NCBI RefSeq assembly: GCF_001190945.1
Contig: NZ_CP011112.1
Span: forward strand, 1,922,001 to 1,986,000
Source of the DNA: Luteipulveratus mongoliensis
GTDB lineage: Bacteria > Actinomycetota > Actinomycetes > Actinomycetales > Dermatophilaceae
Reading direction: 5' to 3'
DNA length: 64,000 nt
Positions 1-9,297 of this stretch are shown here, piece after piece. The position numbers were made by a program, and so were the translations under genes. The stretch's first letter is position 1; each line of letters starts with the position of its first letter. Below the pieces are notes generated by a model that saw only the letters and a program-made list of their open reading frames with translations, had not been told where the DNA came from and did not search any database.

Positions 1-725
1 GTGGTCATGTAGATCAGGTCGAACGTCTTCAGCGCCGCGATCACGGTGAGGGTGAGCGCGACCGCGATCTCGCCGCGCACGGACGGCAGCGTGACGGCGA
101 AGAACTCGCGGACCGGCCCGGCGCCATCGATGCGCGCGGCCTCGTAGAGCTCGCGAGGGATGCGGCTCATGCCGGCGAGCAGCAGCACCGTGACCAGACC
201 GCTCTCGAACCACGTGCCGATCACACCGACGGCAGGGAGCGCGAAGGTGTAGTCGCCGAGCCAGCCGCGCGTCCACGAGTCCAGGCCGATCGCCGAGAGC
301 ACCGAGTTGAGCGAGCCGTCCGGTGAGTACAGCCGCCGCCAGGCCACCGCGATCACGACCATCGCGACGACCTGCGGCAAGAACACGACCGTCCGGAAGA
401 ACGACAGGCCGCGCACCTTCGCCCGGTGCAGCACTGCGGCGAGGACCAGCCCGACGAGCAGCGGCAGCACCGCGAAGAACGCCATCAGCACGAGCGCGTG
501 CCCGAACGATGCCCGGAGCCGCTCGTCGCCGAAGACGTCCGCGTAGTTGCCCAAGCCGACCCAGGTGGCGAGCGTCAGCCCGTCCCAGTCCCAGAACGAG
601 AGGTAGACGGCTTTCAGCAGCGGGTACAGCGCGAAGGCGGCATAGACCGCGAAGGCCGGGAGGACGTACAGGTAACCGACCCGACGCGGCTCACCGGGAG
701 GGCCGGCCGTACGCGTACGGCTCAC
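1..725 (-). CDS. Sugar ABC transporter permease, MalF/UgpA type (partial)
   Basis: This is an inner-membrane permease subunit of a carbohydrate ABC importer; the C-terminus runs off the window edge. The start is a GTG at 723-725 that overlaps the stop of the binding-protein gene (GTGA), so the two are translationally coupled. The 241 visible residues hold at least five hydrophobic segments, the first beginning YLYVLPAFAVYAAFALYPLL. The family signature cytoplasmic EAA loop is present (YEAARIDGAG), which docks on the ATPase. A second permease and perhaps the ATPase should lie just outside the window. The substrate cannot be read from the sequence. Confidence 0.9.
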   Translation of the reverse strand, partial: MSRTRTAGPPGEPRRVGYLYVLPAFAVYAAFALYPLLKAVYLSFWDWDGLTLATWVGLGNYADVFGDERLRASFGHALVLMAFFAVLPLLVGLVLAAVLHRAKVRGLSFFRTVVFLPQVVAMVVIAVAWRRLYSPDGSLNSVLSAIGLDSWTRGWLGDYTFALPAVGVIGTWFESGLVTVLLLAGMSRIPRELYEAARIDGAGPVREFFAVTLPSVRGEIAVALTLTVIAALKTFDLIYMT

Positions 726-2080
726 TTGGCCGTGAACTCCTGGTAGTCCTTCTGCAGGGCTGCCATGGCCTTCTCAGGCGTGACCTTCTTGGCCAGCAGG
801 TCCTGCAGCGTGGCGCCCAAGGTGTCGCCCATCGTCGGTGTCGCCCAGTCGAGGTAGGGCACCAGCCCGTCGGCCTGCGAGATCTGACCGAACGCACCGA
901 AGACGTCCTTGCCAAGGGTGTCCGGAGGGCTCTGCTTCGAGGTCTCCACGACGGGCAGGTTGCCGTTGTCGGCCAGCACCTTCATGGCCGCCGGGCTGGT
1001 GATGAAGTTGATGTACGCGGCCGCCGCGTCAGGCTTCTTGGCCTTGCTGGTGATCGCGAACGGCAGGCCGGTCCCGCCGGTCGTGATGGTCTTACCGCCG
1101 GCCTCCGAGGGCGGCGGGAGCATGAACCGCACGTCGCCCTTCATCGCCGTGGACAGGTCGGCCTGCAGCCAGGACCCGGCGAACAGGAACACGCCGTTGC
1201 CCTTGCTGAAGCTCTGCCATGCCTGGTCGTAGTCCTGGCCGTTGAAGCCCTTGTTGAAGTAGCCCTTGTCGACCCAGCTGACGAGCGTCTGCGCGGCCTT
1301 CACGTTGTCCGGCGCGGTCCAGCTGGCGCCGGCCTGCCCGAACCCGAGCTTGCGGATCTGGTCGGCCTTGGCATAGCGACCCTGGACGATCCCGAACAGG
1401 TGCCCCGCGGGCCACTTCTCGACGTTGCCGAGGACGAGCGGGATCTGTCCCTTGGACTTCGCGGTCGCCAGCGCGGCGTCCATCGCGGCCCAGGTCTTGG
1501 GCGGTTGGATGCCGAGCTCGGTGAGCCTCTTGGCGTTGTAGTAGACGCCGACGACCTCGCCGACCTGCGGCATGCCGTAGAGGCTGCCGGACCCGAACGT
1601 CTTGCCGTCGGGGGAGTAGGACGCGACCGAGCGCACCGAGGTCGGGTAGCGCGTGTCCCAGCCGTACGCCTTGGCGTAGCCGTCGAGGCTGATCACCTGC
1701 TTGGCCTTGACGAACTCGCCCATCTGGGAGCGTGTGTTGTTGGCCTGTACGACGTCGGGTGCGTCGTTGCCTGACATCGCCAGCCGCAGCGTCTTGGTGA
1801 GGTCGTCGAACGACCGGGAGACGCGCTTGATCTTGATGTTGGGGTACGTCTTCTCGAACTGCGCGATCAGCGTGGACATCTGCTTCTGCTGGCCGCCCCG
1901 GACCTCTTGGTCCCAGACGGTCAGGGTCACGTTGCCCATCTTCGCCGCGTCGGTCGTGACGGACGCGGTCGGCGGGGCGGACGTCTTCGTGTCGTCGCCG
2001 TTGCTGCCGGGTGTGCACCCGGCCACGGTCAGCGCGCCGACGGCGAGCAGTGCCATGGAGGTTCGCTGCGTGCGGTTCAT
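722..2080 (-). CDS. Extracellular solute-binding lipoprotein of a sugar ABC importer
   Basis: This 452-residue family 1 solute-binding protein captures a sugar outside the cell and delivers it to the permease encoded just downstream. The N-terminus is a lipoprotein signal: MNRTQRTS, a hydrophobic stretch, then the lipobox VAGC with Cys near residue 22. A Ser/Thr-rich linker follows. The body contains the typical late motif GGTGLPFAIT and a C-terminal segment with ITSPAAMKVL. Length fits the family. The GTGA overlap with the permease indicates one operon. The ligand (maltose, glycerol phosphate, oligosaccharide or other) is unknown. Confidence 0.92.
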   Translation of the reverse strand: MNRTQRTSMALLAVGALTVAGCTPGSNGDDTKTSAPPTASVTTDAAKMGNVTLTVWDQEVRGGQQKQMSTLIAQFEKTYPNIKIKRVSRSFDDLTKTLRLAMSGNDAPDVVQANNTRSQMGEFVKAKQVISLDGYAKAYGWDTRYPTSVRSVASYSPDGKTFGSGSLYGMPQVGEVVGVYYNAKRLTELGIQPPKTWAAMDAALATAKSKGQIPLVLGNVEKWPAGHLFGIVQGRYAKADQIRKLGFGQAGASWTAPDNVKAAQTLVSWVDKGYFNKGFNGQDYDQAWQSFSKGNGVFLFAGSWLQADLSTAMKGDVRFMLPPPSEAGGKTITTGGTGLPFAITSKAKKPDAAAAYINFITSPAAMKVLADNGNLPVVETSKQSPPDTLGKDVFGAFGQISQADGLVPYLDWATPTMGDTLGATLQDLLAKKVTPEKAMAALQKDYQEFTAK

Positions 2081-2169
2081 CCAGTCAGTCTGGCCCGAAA
2101 GCGGGTGTTCGTTGCTGGTCCGGGAGAAATCGATTCCGAGCCCTGCGATGTCGTACGCCGGGTGTCACC

Positions 2170-2934
2170 TCAGCCGAGGAAGTCCAGCAGGAGGTCGGCG
2201 ACCTCCGCGGGCCGTTCGAGGCTGGGCAGGTGACCGGCCCAGGGGAGTGCGCGGTCCTCGGCGTCCGGGATCCGCTGAACCAGATCGGCCGCGATGTGCT
2301 GGAAGTAGTCGAGGTCGAGCGCGCCGGACACGACCAGGGTCCGGGCCGTGATCGTGGCCGGATCGACGTCGACCCACACCGGCTGGGGAGGGTTGGGCTG
2401 CTCGTCGGCGGCGAGCTGCACCTCGAACGCGCGCTGCTGCATGTCGCGAACCAGCTCGCGGGCGCTGTCGTCGGCCTCGGGTCCGACGAAGGTGCGGACG
2501 TTGAGCGCGGTGGCGGCTGCGACGTCACCCTTCTCCAGCAGCGCGTCCTCCTCCTCGCCGAACGCGCGGATCGCAGCCGTCGGCTCGTAGCCCCGTGCGT
2601 CCGAACACAGGAGGACCAGGGTGGCGACGAGTTCGCTGGTAGCAGAGGCCATTTCGAGTGCAACCCGTCCGCCGAACGATGAGGCGACCAGCCCGATGCG
2701 ATCGGCGCCCACATGAGCCAGCACCTCGCGTACGTCATCGGCGAACGACATCTCGCCCGGCCCCACCGGGCTCTGGCCGAAACCGGCGAGATCGACTCGG
2801 ATGACTCGATGACGCGCAGCCAACGCGTCCCACTGGGGATCCCACATGCGGCGGTCGGCGACACCGGCATGGATGAGGAGCACGGCGTCGTACGGGCTGG
2901 AGTCGCCGGATCCGGCGATGTCGTAGTCGATCAC
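2170..2934 (-). CDS. Alpha/beta-hydrolase fold protein
   Basis: This predicted cytoplasmic alpha/beta hydrolase has 254 residues if it starts at the GTG at 2932-2934 (VIDYDIAGSG). An ATG about 12 codons upstream is also possible because no good ribosome site marks either. It has the oxyanion region LLIHAGVADRRMW, a nucleophile elbow SSFGG (VASSFGG), and a late histidine in WAGHLPSLERP, so a Ser-Asp-His triad is likely. It is the third gene of a same-strand set with the MFS transporter and epimerase upstream, which suggests co-regulation by the divergent TetR protein. The substrate is unknown. Confidence 0.82.
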   Translation of the reverse strand: MIDYDIAGSGDSSPYDAVLLIHAGVADRRMWDPQWDALAARHRVIRVDLAGFGQSPVGPGEMSFADDVREVLAHVGADRIGLVASSFGGRVALEMASATSELVATLVLLCSDARGYEPTAAIRAFGEEEDALLEKGDVAAATALNVRTFVGPEADDSARELVRDMQQRAFEVQLAADEQPNPPQPVWVDVDPATITARTLVVSGALDLDYFQHIAADLVQRIPDAEDRALPWAGHLPSLERPAEVADLLLDFLG

Positions 2935-2996
2935 GGCGCTGACGCTATGGCCGAGTGAACAGGGGCGCCAGTGCATTTCGAGCCCATGAACCAGGC

Positions 2997-4529
2997 TCAG
3001 GCACCGGACGCGCGCTCGCCTCGACGTGCCCACGTCATCTCCGCGATCACCAGGACGCCAGCGACGAGCACGATCAGGGCGACCACCTTCAAGGCGGTCC
3101 CTGCGCTGGAGGAGTATGCGCTGATCACCTCGCCGTGGTGCGGGCGAGTTGTCGTGGCGAGCGCCTCCGCGACGGTGCGCGGAGCGTGCTCGGCAACCCG
3201 TACGTCGGGGAGCTCGCTCGTCATGTGGTGGACGAAGCCCGAGGTGAGCAGACTTCCGACGACGGCCACGCCGAGCGCGCTGCCGAGCTCGCGCGTGGTC
3301 GCTTGAAGGCCACCCGCGACACCTGCCTGGTGGGGCGGCAGGGCGTGCGCGATCACGGATGTGAGGGATGGCAGCGCGAGGGTCACGCCAGCACCGACGA
3401 GGACGAGCCATGCCCCGTACGCCGCGTAGCTCTCGTCGATGGCGGTCGCCAGTCCGAAGAGTCCGATGCCGATGACACCGAAAGCCGTTGCCAGCACAAG
3501 GCGTTCGCCGGCGCGGGCCACCAGGCTCGGGACGTAGCGGGCACCCGCCAGCAGCGGAACCGTCAGCGGGACGACGCCCAGTCCGGCCTCGAGCACGGAG
3601 AAGCCTCGGCCGTACTGCATCAAGGACGCGTTGAGGTAGAAGAGACCGAACACGCCGAAGAAGACGATCAGCATGCCCGAGCAGGCGGCTCTCAGGGCAG
3701 GGACGCGGAACAGCCGCGGATCCAGCAGTGGCTGAGCCGAACGCAGCTCGGTGCGTAGCCACGCCGCGAGCAGCACGAGGCAGGCGACGAAGGCGCCGAT
3801 GACGGGCGCACTCGCCCACCCCCGCTCGGGGCCCTCGATGATCCCCATCAGCAACGCGAGAGTGCTCAGCGTGAGCAGCACCGCGCCGGGCAGGTCGAGG
3901 CTGCGATGGTGACGATCTGTTCGAGGAGCTGCGAGGGCGACCCAGATCGCGCCGATCAACGCCACAGGAATGACCGCCGCGAAGAGCCACCGCCAGGTGC
4001 CCACGCTGAGGAAGGTTCCGCCGCCGACGTTGCCGACGACCCCGCCGACGCCGGACATCGCGGCCCAGATGGCGAGCGCGTGCGACCGCCGGCGCGGCTC
4101 TGTCGCGTGGATCAGGACGGCCAGGCCGTTCGGCAGGACACACGCGGCGCCGAGGCCGGTGGCGGCACGGCCCACGAGCATGACCGCCACGTCGCCGGCG
4201 AGCGCTGAGACTCCCGCTCCCGCGGCGAAGATGAGCAACCCGGCGATGAGCACCCCTTTGCGGCCGTAGCGGTCCCCGAGGGCGCCCGCCGGGATGACGA
4301 GACAGGCGAAGACCACGACGTACGCATCGACGATCCAGAGCAGCTGGGAGGACGACGGGCGCAGGACGCTGGACGCCAGCATCGGCACCGCGAGATTGAT
4401 CGATGCGACGAACCCGACGACCAGGATCGTGCACCAGCAGATGCCGGCCAGTACGAGCCGGTCACGAGCCCGTGGAGACGGCTCGGCGGCACGAGAGGTG
4501 AGGGGCGCGATCGCCGGTTCGGTGCGCAC
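2997..4529 (-). CDS. MFS drug transporter, DHA2 (14-helix) type
   Basis: This 510-residue proton-coupled exporter resembles the QacA/SmvA group of the major facilitator superfamily. The sequence has about 14 hydrophobic segments. It carries the conserved loop GALGDRYGRKGVL (motif A) between the second and third helices and the antiporter-type PNGLAVL segment further on. The GTG start lies 6 bases after the epimerase stop, so the two are probably co-transcribed. A divergent TetR-type gene nearby fits the common arrangement of a regulator controlling an efflux pump. Substrates cannot be inferred. Confidence 0.9.
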   Translation of the reverse strand: MRTEPAIAPLTSRAAEPSPRARDRLVLAGICWCTILVVGFVASINLAVPMLASSVLRPSSSQLLWIVDAYVVVFACLVIPAGALGDRYGRKGVLIAGLLIFAAGAGVSALAGDVAVMLVGRAATGLGAACVLPNGLAVLIHATEPRRRSHALAIWAAMSGVGGVVGNVGGGTFLSVGTWRWLFAAVIPVALIGAIWVALAAPRTDRHHRSLDLPGAVLLTLSTLALLMGIIEGPERGWASAPVIGAFVACLVLLAAWLRTELRSAQPLLDPRLFRVPALRAACSGMLIVFFGVFGLFYLNASLMQYGRGFSVLEAGLGVVPLTVPLLAGARYVPSLVARAGERLVLATAFGVIGIGLFGLATAIDESYAAYGAWLVLVGAGVTLALPSLTSVIAHALPPHQAGVAGGLQATTRELGSALGVAVVGSLLTSGFVHHMTSELPDVRVAEHAPRTVAEALATTTRPHHGEVISAYSSSAGTALKVVALIVLVAGVLVIAEMTWARRGERASGA

Positions 4530-4535
4530 GGCGCC

Positions 4536-5432
4536 TCATGCCCTTCCGTAGGCGCCGGCGTCGATGTCCTCGACCAGGCCAGCACCGGTCGGGGTCCACG
4601 GAAGCATCGCGCGGGTGAGCTCGTTGGACGCCGTCATCGTGGTGCGGAAGAACCCGCCGACGAAGCCGAAGTGCTCATCGGCGTCCCCCGGAGCGACCGA
4701 GGTCACCGGTAGGTCCAAGGCGCGGCCGAGAGCCTCGGCGATGGTCCGGGTGCTGATCGCCTCTTCGTCAACCACGTGCAGGCGTGATCTGGCCGGCGCC
4801 TGCTCCAGCCCGAGCCGGATCAGGCGTGCGGCATCGGCGCGCGCCACGGCTGACCACCGTGCGGTGCCGTCGCCGACGTAGGCGGAGACGCCGTGCTTCC
4901 GGGCCGCCGCAGCGAGGAAGCTGACGAATCCCCAGTCGCCGACGCCATGGACCGACGGGGCGAAGCGGGCGATGACGGTTCGTACGCCGCGCCCGGCGTA
5001 CTCGAGTGCGAGGTTCTCGCTGCCACCTCGCGCGGAGTCGGGTCCGACCGCCGGCGACGCGTCCGTCTCCCGGACCGGCCGTCCCTCGACGATTCCGGAG
5101 AGCGGGGCTGCTACGACGAGTGGACGGTCTGTGCCCAGGAGGGCGTCGGCCAAGGCACCGATGGCGGCGCGTTCGGACCGCTTCGTCTCGGCCGGATCGG
5201 CCCAGTCGTGCTTGTTCGCCAGGTGGACGACGCCGTCTGTCTCGGCCGCGCCGCTGCGGAGTGAGTCGAGATCATCAAGGTCGCCGCGGAGGACCTTCAC
5301 ACCCTTCTCGTCGAGCGCCGCAGCGGATGCGTCGGAACGGGCCAGCCCGATGACGTCATGGCCGGCGTCCAGCAGCTCGTCGACGGTTGCGGAGCCGATC
5401 CAGCCGGTTGCTCCAGTCACCAGTACACGCAT
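4536..5432 (-). CDS. NAD(P)-dependent epimerase/dehydratase family protein (extended SDR)
   Basis: This 298-residue extended short-chain dehydrogenase-like enzyme starts at the ATG at 5430-5432. A strong AGGAGGT ribosome site precedes it, which rules out the longer open frame upstream. The N-terminal Rossmann motif is VLVTGATGWIGSATV (TGxxGxxG). A 'GLARSDASAAALDEKGVKVLRGDLDD' style region follows, typical of atypical SDRs that bind NADP. The canonical YxxxK is not obvious, so it may be a reductase or a redox sensor of the NmrA-like side. It leads an operon with an MFS pump and a hydrolase, divergent from tetR. Confidence 0.86.
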   Translation of the reverse strand: MRVLVTGATGWIGSATVDELLDAGHDVIGLARSDASAAALDEKGVKVLRGDLDDLDSLRSGAAETDGVVHLANKHDWADPAETKRSERAAIGALADALLGTDRPLVVAAPLSGIVEGRPVRETDASPAVGPDSARGGSENLALEYAGRGVRTVIARFAPSVHGVGDWGFVSFLAAAARKHGVSAYVGDGTARWSAVARADAARLIRLGLEQAPARSRLHVVDEEAISTRTIAEALGRALDLPVTSVAPGDADEHFGFVGGFFRTTMTASNELTRAMLPWTPTGAGLVEDIDAGAYGRA

Positions 5433-5500
5433 GAGCGTGACCTCCTTGTGCCCTTGCGGGCGTCGATGGTGTGTGGCACGCGGCCGAACCGAGCAAGCGG

Positions 5501-5550
5501 TTACGAGACAGCGTGTACCGAAACTGTAGAGCATTACGAGACACTGTGTC
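5501..5550. promoter_or_regulatory. Probable TetR operator between divergent genes
   Basis: The decamer TTACGAGACA occurs twice, at 5501-5510 and 5534-5543, exactly 33 bases apart. The second copy runs into a perfect 11-base inverted repeat GACACTGTGTC at 5540-5550; the first is followed by a weaker version (GACAGCGTGTA). Both lie in the short gap between the epimerase start (5432) and the TetR start (about 5559-5568). A site placed here could repress both promoters. Binding itself is inference. Confidence 0.55.
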
Positions 5551-5567
5551 CATGTACTGTGACGCGG

Positions 5568-6176
5568 GTGACCACAGAGCAGGGCCGAGGAGGCCGACCG
5601 CGGAGTGAGCAGGCTCGTGCGGCGGTGCTGCACGCGGTCGATGACCTGTTGCTCGAAGTCGGGTACTCGGCGATGACGATGAAGGGCATCGCCGAGCGAG
5701 CCGGCGTGTCCCGGCAGACGGTCTACCGGTGGTGGTCGACGAAGGCGGAGATCCTGTTCGAGGCGAGTGCCATCGACGCGGAGCAGGAGCTGGCCGTACG
5801 CCCGGCCGGCGATCCGGTGAGCGACCTCGCGGCGTACCTCGATGCGCTGGGGCGTTTCCTGGCCGAGTCCGAGGCGGGGGCTTCCTACCGTGCGCTCCTG
5901 GGCGAGGCGCAGCACGACGCGGCCGTGGCGCAGCTACTCGGGACGAAGGATGTGATCGGAGACAGTGCCCGGACGGTCATCGATCGAGCCGTGCCGCACC
6001 TCATGGAGTCAGTACCCGCAGACCGGGCCGTCGCCCGGCTGGTCGGACCGACCTTCTTCTGGATCCTGAGCGGTCGCAGTCGAGCTGAGCTGGTCGCACA
6101 AGACCTTGCCGCGGCGTTCGTGGCCGAGATCAGGGCTGATGCAGGTCCCAGTCGAGGCGGCGCTGGAGCTCGCTGA
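5568..6176 (+). CDS. TetR/AcrR family transcriptional regulator
   Basis: This DNA-binding repressor has about 202 residues. The N-terminal helix-turn-helix is clear: MTMKGIAERAGVSRQTVYRW, followed by WSTKAEILFEA. The C-terminal ligand domain is of the TetR_C type found with RGGRPRSEQARA starts. The start is a GTG at 5568 or the in-frame GTG at 5559; no strong ribosome site separates them. It is divergent from the epimerase/MFS/hydrolase operon, with repeated sites between, so it most likely represses that operon and itself. Confidence 0.9.
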   Translation: MTTEQGRGGRPRSEQARAAVLHAVDDLLLEVGYSAMTMKGIAERAGVSRQTVYRWWSTKAEILFEASAIDAEQELAVRPAGDPVSDLAAYLDALGRFLAESEAGASYRALLGEAQHDAAVAQLLGTKDVIGDSARTVIDRAVPHLMESVPADRAVARLVGPTFFWILSGRSRAELVAQDLAAAFVAEIRADAGPSRGGAGAR

Positions 6177-6207
6177 GTGCCCGCGATCCGCGTCCAGAGC
6201 GAGTGCG

Positions 6208-7026
6208 CTACAGAGGCCCGGCCGGGGCGTCACCCGGGAGGCCGACGCGCGCCCGAGCCTGCTGGAACGCGCGAGGGTGCACGCCGGCACGACTCACCGC
6301 GGCGTCGTCATCGAGATGTCCTTCTACGAGCAGCCGGAGGGTCTCGCTGACCCGAGCGATCGTCGTACGGAACTGTGCTGCGAAGGCGCGATCGACCACG
6401 CGGCCGTGACCGACGACCACGGGCCCGGTGAGCAAGGGCATCAGTCGGTCGAGGGTCTGGGCCCACTCGTGCGGGAAGGAGTCACGGAAGCCCGGCGGGC
6501 CGCTCTCCTTGACCAGGTCGCCGACAAAGCACGCGTCCGCGTCGCTGCAGGTGACGACGATGTCGTGGTCGGTGTGCCCGCGACCGAGGTGCGTGAGGCT
6601 GACGACCCGGTCGCCGAGATCGAGCCTCTTCACGTCGTTCATGACGTCGGTGGGCGGGGTGACGGTGACCGCCGTGATCGCCGCCCGCTCATCGGGTGTG
6701 AGGTCGCGCTGCAAGAGGTTCTGGCGCAGCGGCTCCGAGGCGTCGCGCACGAAGTCCGGCGCGCGGTGGTGGGCCCAGATCGGGACGTCCGTGAAGCAGG
6801 CGTTGCCCCAGACGTGGTCCCAGTGGCCGTGGGTGTTGACCACGGCCACCAGCGGTGACGACGACAGGTCACGCAGCTGGGCGCGCAGCTCATGGCCGGA
6901 GATCTCGGAGGCGCGGGTGTCGATCAGGACCAGGCCGGTCTCGCCCTCGATCACGCCGACCGTCTCGTCGGCGAAGTCGTAGCGGCGGGTCCAGATGCGG
7001 TCGCCGATCTCGGTCCACCCGGTCAT
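6208..7026 (-). CDS. Metallo-beta-lactamase-fold hydrolase
   Basis: This 272-residue MBL-fold enzyme shows the metal-binding motif NTHGHWDHVWGN (HxHxDH). It also has a later histidine in LGRGHTDHDIV, an aspartate in FVGDLVKESG and a terminal histidine in VVGHGRVVD, so a full di-metal site is present. Its ATG overlaps the stop of the upstream HEAT-repeat gene by four bases (ATGA), so translation is coupled. The family includes thioesterases, glyoxalase II-like enzymes and lactonases; nothing here fixes the substrate. It ends convergently with tetR. Confidence 0.88.
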   Translation of the reverse strand: MTGWTEIGDRIWTRRYDFADETVGVIEGETGLVLIDTRASEISGHELRAQLRDLSSSPLVAVVNTHGHWDHVWGNACFTDVPIWAHHRAPDFVRDASEPLRQNLLQRDLTPDERAAITAVTVTPPTDVMNDVKRLDLGDRVVSLTHLGRGHTDHDIVVTCSDADACFVGDLVKESGPPGFRDSFPHEWAQTLDRLMPLLTGPVVVGHGRVVDRAFAAQFRTTIARVSETLRLLVEGHLDDDAAVSRAGVHPRAFQQARARVGLPGDAPAGPL

Positions 7027-7562
7027 GGCGCCACGTCTCCCAGGTCGCGGTCGAGGCGGCGCTCGAGGTCGCGGAGCGCTCGCTGCGCCGCGGCACGAAC
7101 AGCGGACTCCTCATCATCGAGCGCGTCCAGAACGGTCGGCGCGTGCTCGCCCTCGCCCACAGCCCCGAGCACGCGCAGGGCAGCGGCGCGTACGCGCGGT
7201 ACTTCGTCGGCGACGAGCTGAGCGGCAGGGTCGGCGGAGGCGCCGATCAGGCGGAGCGCGGCGACCTTGGCGCACATCTCGCGCACCCGCCAGTGCTCGT
7301 CGTCCAGGCCGGCCACGACCGCGCGCTCCGCGGAGTCGTCCCAGGCGTACAGCAGGGACCGCGCGCCCCACACCCTGAACCAGTAGTGGTTGACCGGCTT
7401 GGCCTTCCACGCCTCGGTGTGCGTGCTCAGCGCGCTGACGAACTCCGGGTCGGCGACACCATCGATCAGGCCCGCACACCGGCGTACGACATCCGCCTCG
7501 CCCCAGCGCGCGCAGGCTCGCGCGACCGTCTCCGATGGGTGCTCACGATCCGGACCGGGCAT
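7023..7562 (-). CDS. HEAT-repeat domain protein
   Basis: This 179-residue protein is built largely of helical HEAT-like repeats (for example WRVREMCAKVAALRLIG and VPRVRAAALRVLGAV, then SAVRAAAQRALRDLE). The ATG at 7562 has a GGAAGGATC ribosome site upstream, better than the longer open frame rich in His/Pro/Gln. Such proteins usually act as protein scaffolds or as PBS-lyase-like HEAT proteins; no catalytic motif is seen. It is coupled by a 4-base overlap to the MBL-fold gene, which suggests the two proteins work together. The function is unknown. Confidence 0.8.
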   Translation of the reverse strand: MPGPDREHPSETVARACARWGEADVVRRCAGLIDGVADPEFVSALSTHTEAWKAKPVNHYWFRVWGARSLLYAWDDSAERAVVAGLDDEHWRVREMCAKVAALRLIGASADPAAQLVADEVPRVRAAALRVLGAVGEGEHAPTVLDALDDEESAVRAAAQRALRDLERRLDRDLGDVAP

Positions 7563-7896
7563 GGGAGTGATCCTTCCAGAGTGAACGCCCTGGACCGCGG
7601 GGTGCTGGTGTGACTGGTGAGGTTGGTGGGGCTCAGGTGTCTGAACGTGCGGCAAACGTCACAGCAATGTTCGGCGAGTCGGGCGGCTCAGTGCTCCCGC
7701 ATGTCAGCCCGCCGTCGTACGGTCGGATTAGCGCGGAGGCGCCCGCCCTCGCGTTCGGGAGGCCCACCTATGGAGCGATCACCGCTCTGGACGGAGGGTC
7801 GGTATCGGCCCCACCGTCAGCGGTTGGCCTGGTCCCGGCACCTCGTCCGAGAGTAGGCCCGCGCGGCGGAAGCGTTGCGCGGTAAGGAGATCGGCC
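7563..7896. other. Intergenic region upstream of phoH-like gene
   Basis: About 330 bases lie between the HEAT gene start (minus strand) and the PhoH-like start (plus strand). It must hold two divergent promoters. A clear ribosome site AAGGAGAT at about 7881-7888 serves the PhoH-like ATG. Short open frames here have no coding character or family match that I recognise, and I see no RNA gene. Confidence 0.5.
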
Positions 7897-9243
7897 ATGG
7901 CATCAGCCCGTCAGTCCTCCCGTCCCTCGTCCGCGCGCGCCCGCACCAAGAAGCCCAAGACCCGCACCTACGTGCTGGACACCTCGGTGCTCCTGTCCGA
8001 CCCCCGCGCCATGACCCGGTTCGCCGAGCACGAGGTTGTGCTCCCTGTAGTTGTCGTGACCGAGCTGGAGGCTAAACGCCACCACCCCGAGCTGGGCTAC
8101 TTCGCCCGGCAGGCGCTGCGCATCCTGGACGACCTGCGCGTCACCCATGGACGGCTGGACTCACCCGTCCCCATCGGCGAGGGAGGCACGCTCCGCGTTG
8201 AGCTCAATCACACCGACGCCGAGTCGCTGCCTGCGGGCTTCCGCCTGGGCGACAACGACACTCGCATCCTGGCGGTCTCGCGCAACCTGGCCAACGAGGG
8301 CTTCGACGTCACAGTGGTCAGCAAGGACCTCCCGATGCGGGTCAAGGCGTCCGCGGTGGGGTTGCCTGCTGAGGAGTACCGCGCCGAGCTGGCGGTGGAC
8401 TCCGGCTGGACAGGCATCTCCGAGCTCGAGATCACCGACGCCCAGATGGACACGTTGTACGACGACGCGCGCCTCGAGCTCGACGCGGCGGCCGACCTGC
8501 CGTGCAACACGGGTGTCGTCATGCTGGGCCCGCGTGGCAGTGCCCTGGGCCGGGTGATGGCTGACAAGTCGGTCCGTCTGGTCCGCGGCGACCGCGACGC
8601 GTTCGGGCTGCACGGTCGCAGCGCCGAGCAGCGGATCGCGCTCGACATCCTGCTCGACCCGGACGTGGGCATCATCAGCCTCGGTGGCCGGGCCGGCACG
8701 GGCAAGTCGGCGCTGGCCCTGTGCGCCGGCCTGGAAGCCGTGATGGAGCGGCGGCAGCACCGCAAGGTGATCGTCTTCCGTCCGCTGTACGCCGTCGGCG
8801 GCCAGGAGCTCGGCTACCTGCCCGGCAGCGAGAACGAGAAGATGGGCCCCTGGGCCCAGGCGGTGTTCGACACCCTGAACGCCGTGGTCTCGCGTGAGGT
8901 GGTCGAGGAGGTCGTCGACCGTGAGCTGCTTGAGGTCTTACCGCTGACGCACATCCGCGGGCGTTCGCTGCACGACGCGTTCGTCATCGTCGATGAGGCG
9001 CAGTCTCTGGAACGCAACGTGCTGCTCACGGTGCTGTCCCGAGTGGGTCAGAACTCGCGCGTGGTCCTCACCCACGACGTCGCCCAGCGAGACAACCTGC
9101 GGGTCGGCCGGCATGACGGCGTGGCCGCGGTCATCGAGAAGCTCAAGGGCCACCCGCTCTTCGGCCACGTGACGCTGCACCGCTCCGAACGCAGCCCGAT
9201 CGCGGCGCTCGTGACCGATCTGCTCGAGGGCGGCGAGGCCTAG
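7897..9243 (+). CDS. PIN domain-PhoH ATPase fusion (PhoH2 type)
   Basis: This 448-residue protein joins an N-terminal PIN ribonuclease domain to a C-terminal PhoH ATPase/helicase domain. The PIN part (about residues 25-150) starts [13 protein letters not shown] and has [15 protein letters not shown], with the acidic residues of the nuclease site. The ATPase part has Walker [11 protein letters not shown] near residue 265 and Walker B FVIVDEAQ near residue 357. Family members in mycobacteria are described as RNA-unwinding ribonucleases. A good AAGGAGAT site precedes the ATG. No adjacent antitoxin-like gene is visible, so it appears to act alone. Confidence 0.92.
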   Translation: MASARQSSRPSSARARTKKPKTRTYVLDTSVLLSDPRAMTRFAEHEVVLPVVVVTELEAKRHHPELGYFARQALRILDDLRVTHGRLDSPVPIGEGGTLRVELNHTDAESLPAGFRLGDNDTRILAVSRNLANEGFDVTVVSKDLPMRVKASAVGLPAEEYRAELAVDSGWTGISELEITDAQMDTLYDDARLELDAAADLPCNTGVVMLGPRGSALGRVMADKSVRLVRGDRDAFGLHGRSAEQRIALDILLDPDVGIISLGGRAGTGKSALALCAGLEAVMERRQHRKVIVFRPLYAVGGQELGYLPGSENEKMGPWAQAVFDTLNAVVSREVVEEVVDRELLEVLPLTHIRGRSLHDAFVIVDEAQSLERNVLLTVLSRVGQNSRVVLTHDVAQRDNLRVGRHDGVAAVIEKLKGHPLFGHVTLHRSERSPIAALVTDLLEGGEA

Positions 9244-9297
9244 CTCCCGCGTCCGGACGGGCTCTCCGGAGCCAGTTCGGGCGGATGACCAGACCAC

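Noticed and set aside
323-1774. Long open frame on the plus strand over the ABC transporter genes
   Set aside because: It is a GC-driven shadow of the clear minus-strand genes, with Arg/Gly/Ala-rich low complexity and no family features.
2170-4434. 754-codon minus-strand frame spanning MFS and hydrolase
   Set aside because: Only the last ~254 codons are the hydrolase; the rest is an out-of-frame shadow of the MFS gene.
4536-5915. 459-codon version of the epimerase
   Set aside because: The extra N-terminus overlaps the TetR gene and the strong AGGAGGT site fixes the start at 5432.
7610-7885. 91-codon plus-strand open frame before the phoH-like gene
   Set aside because: No ribosome site, no recognisable domain and composition like non-coding sequence.
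7897-9243. VapC-type toxin
   Set aside because: The PIN domain is fused to a full PhoH ATPase and has no adjacent antitoxin gene.
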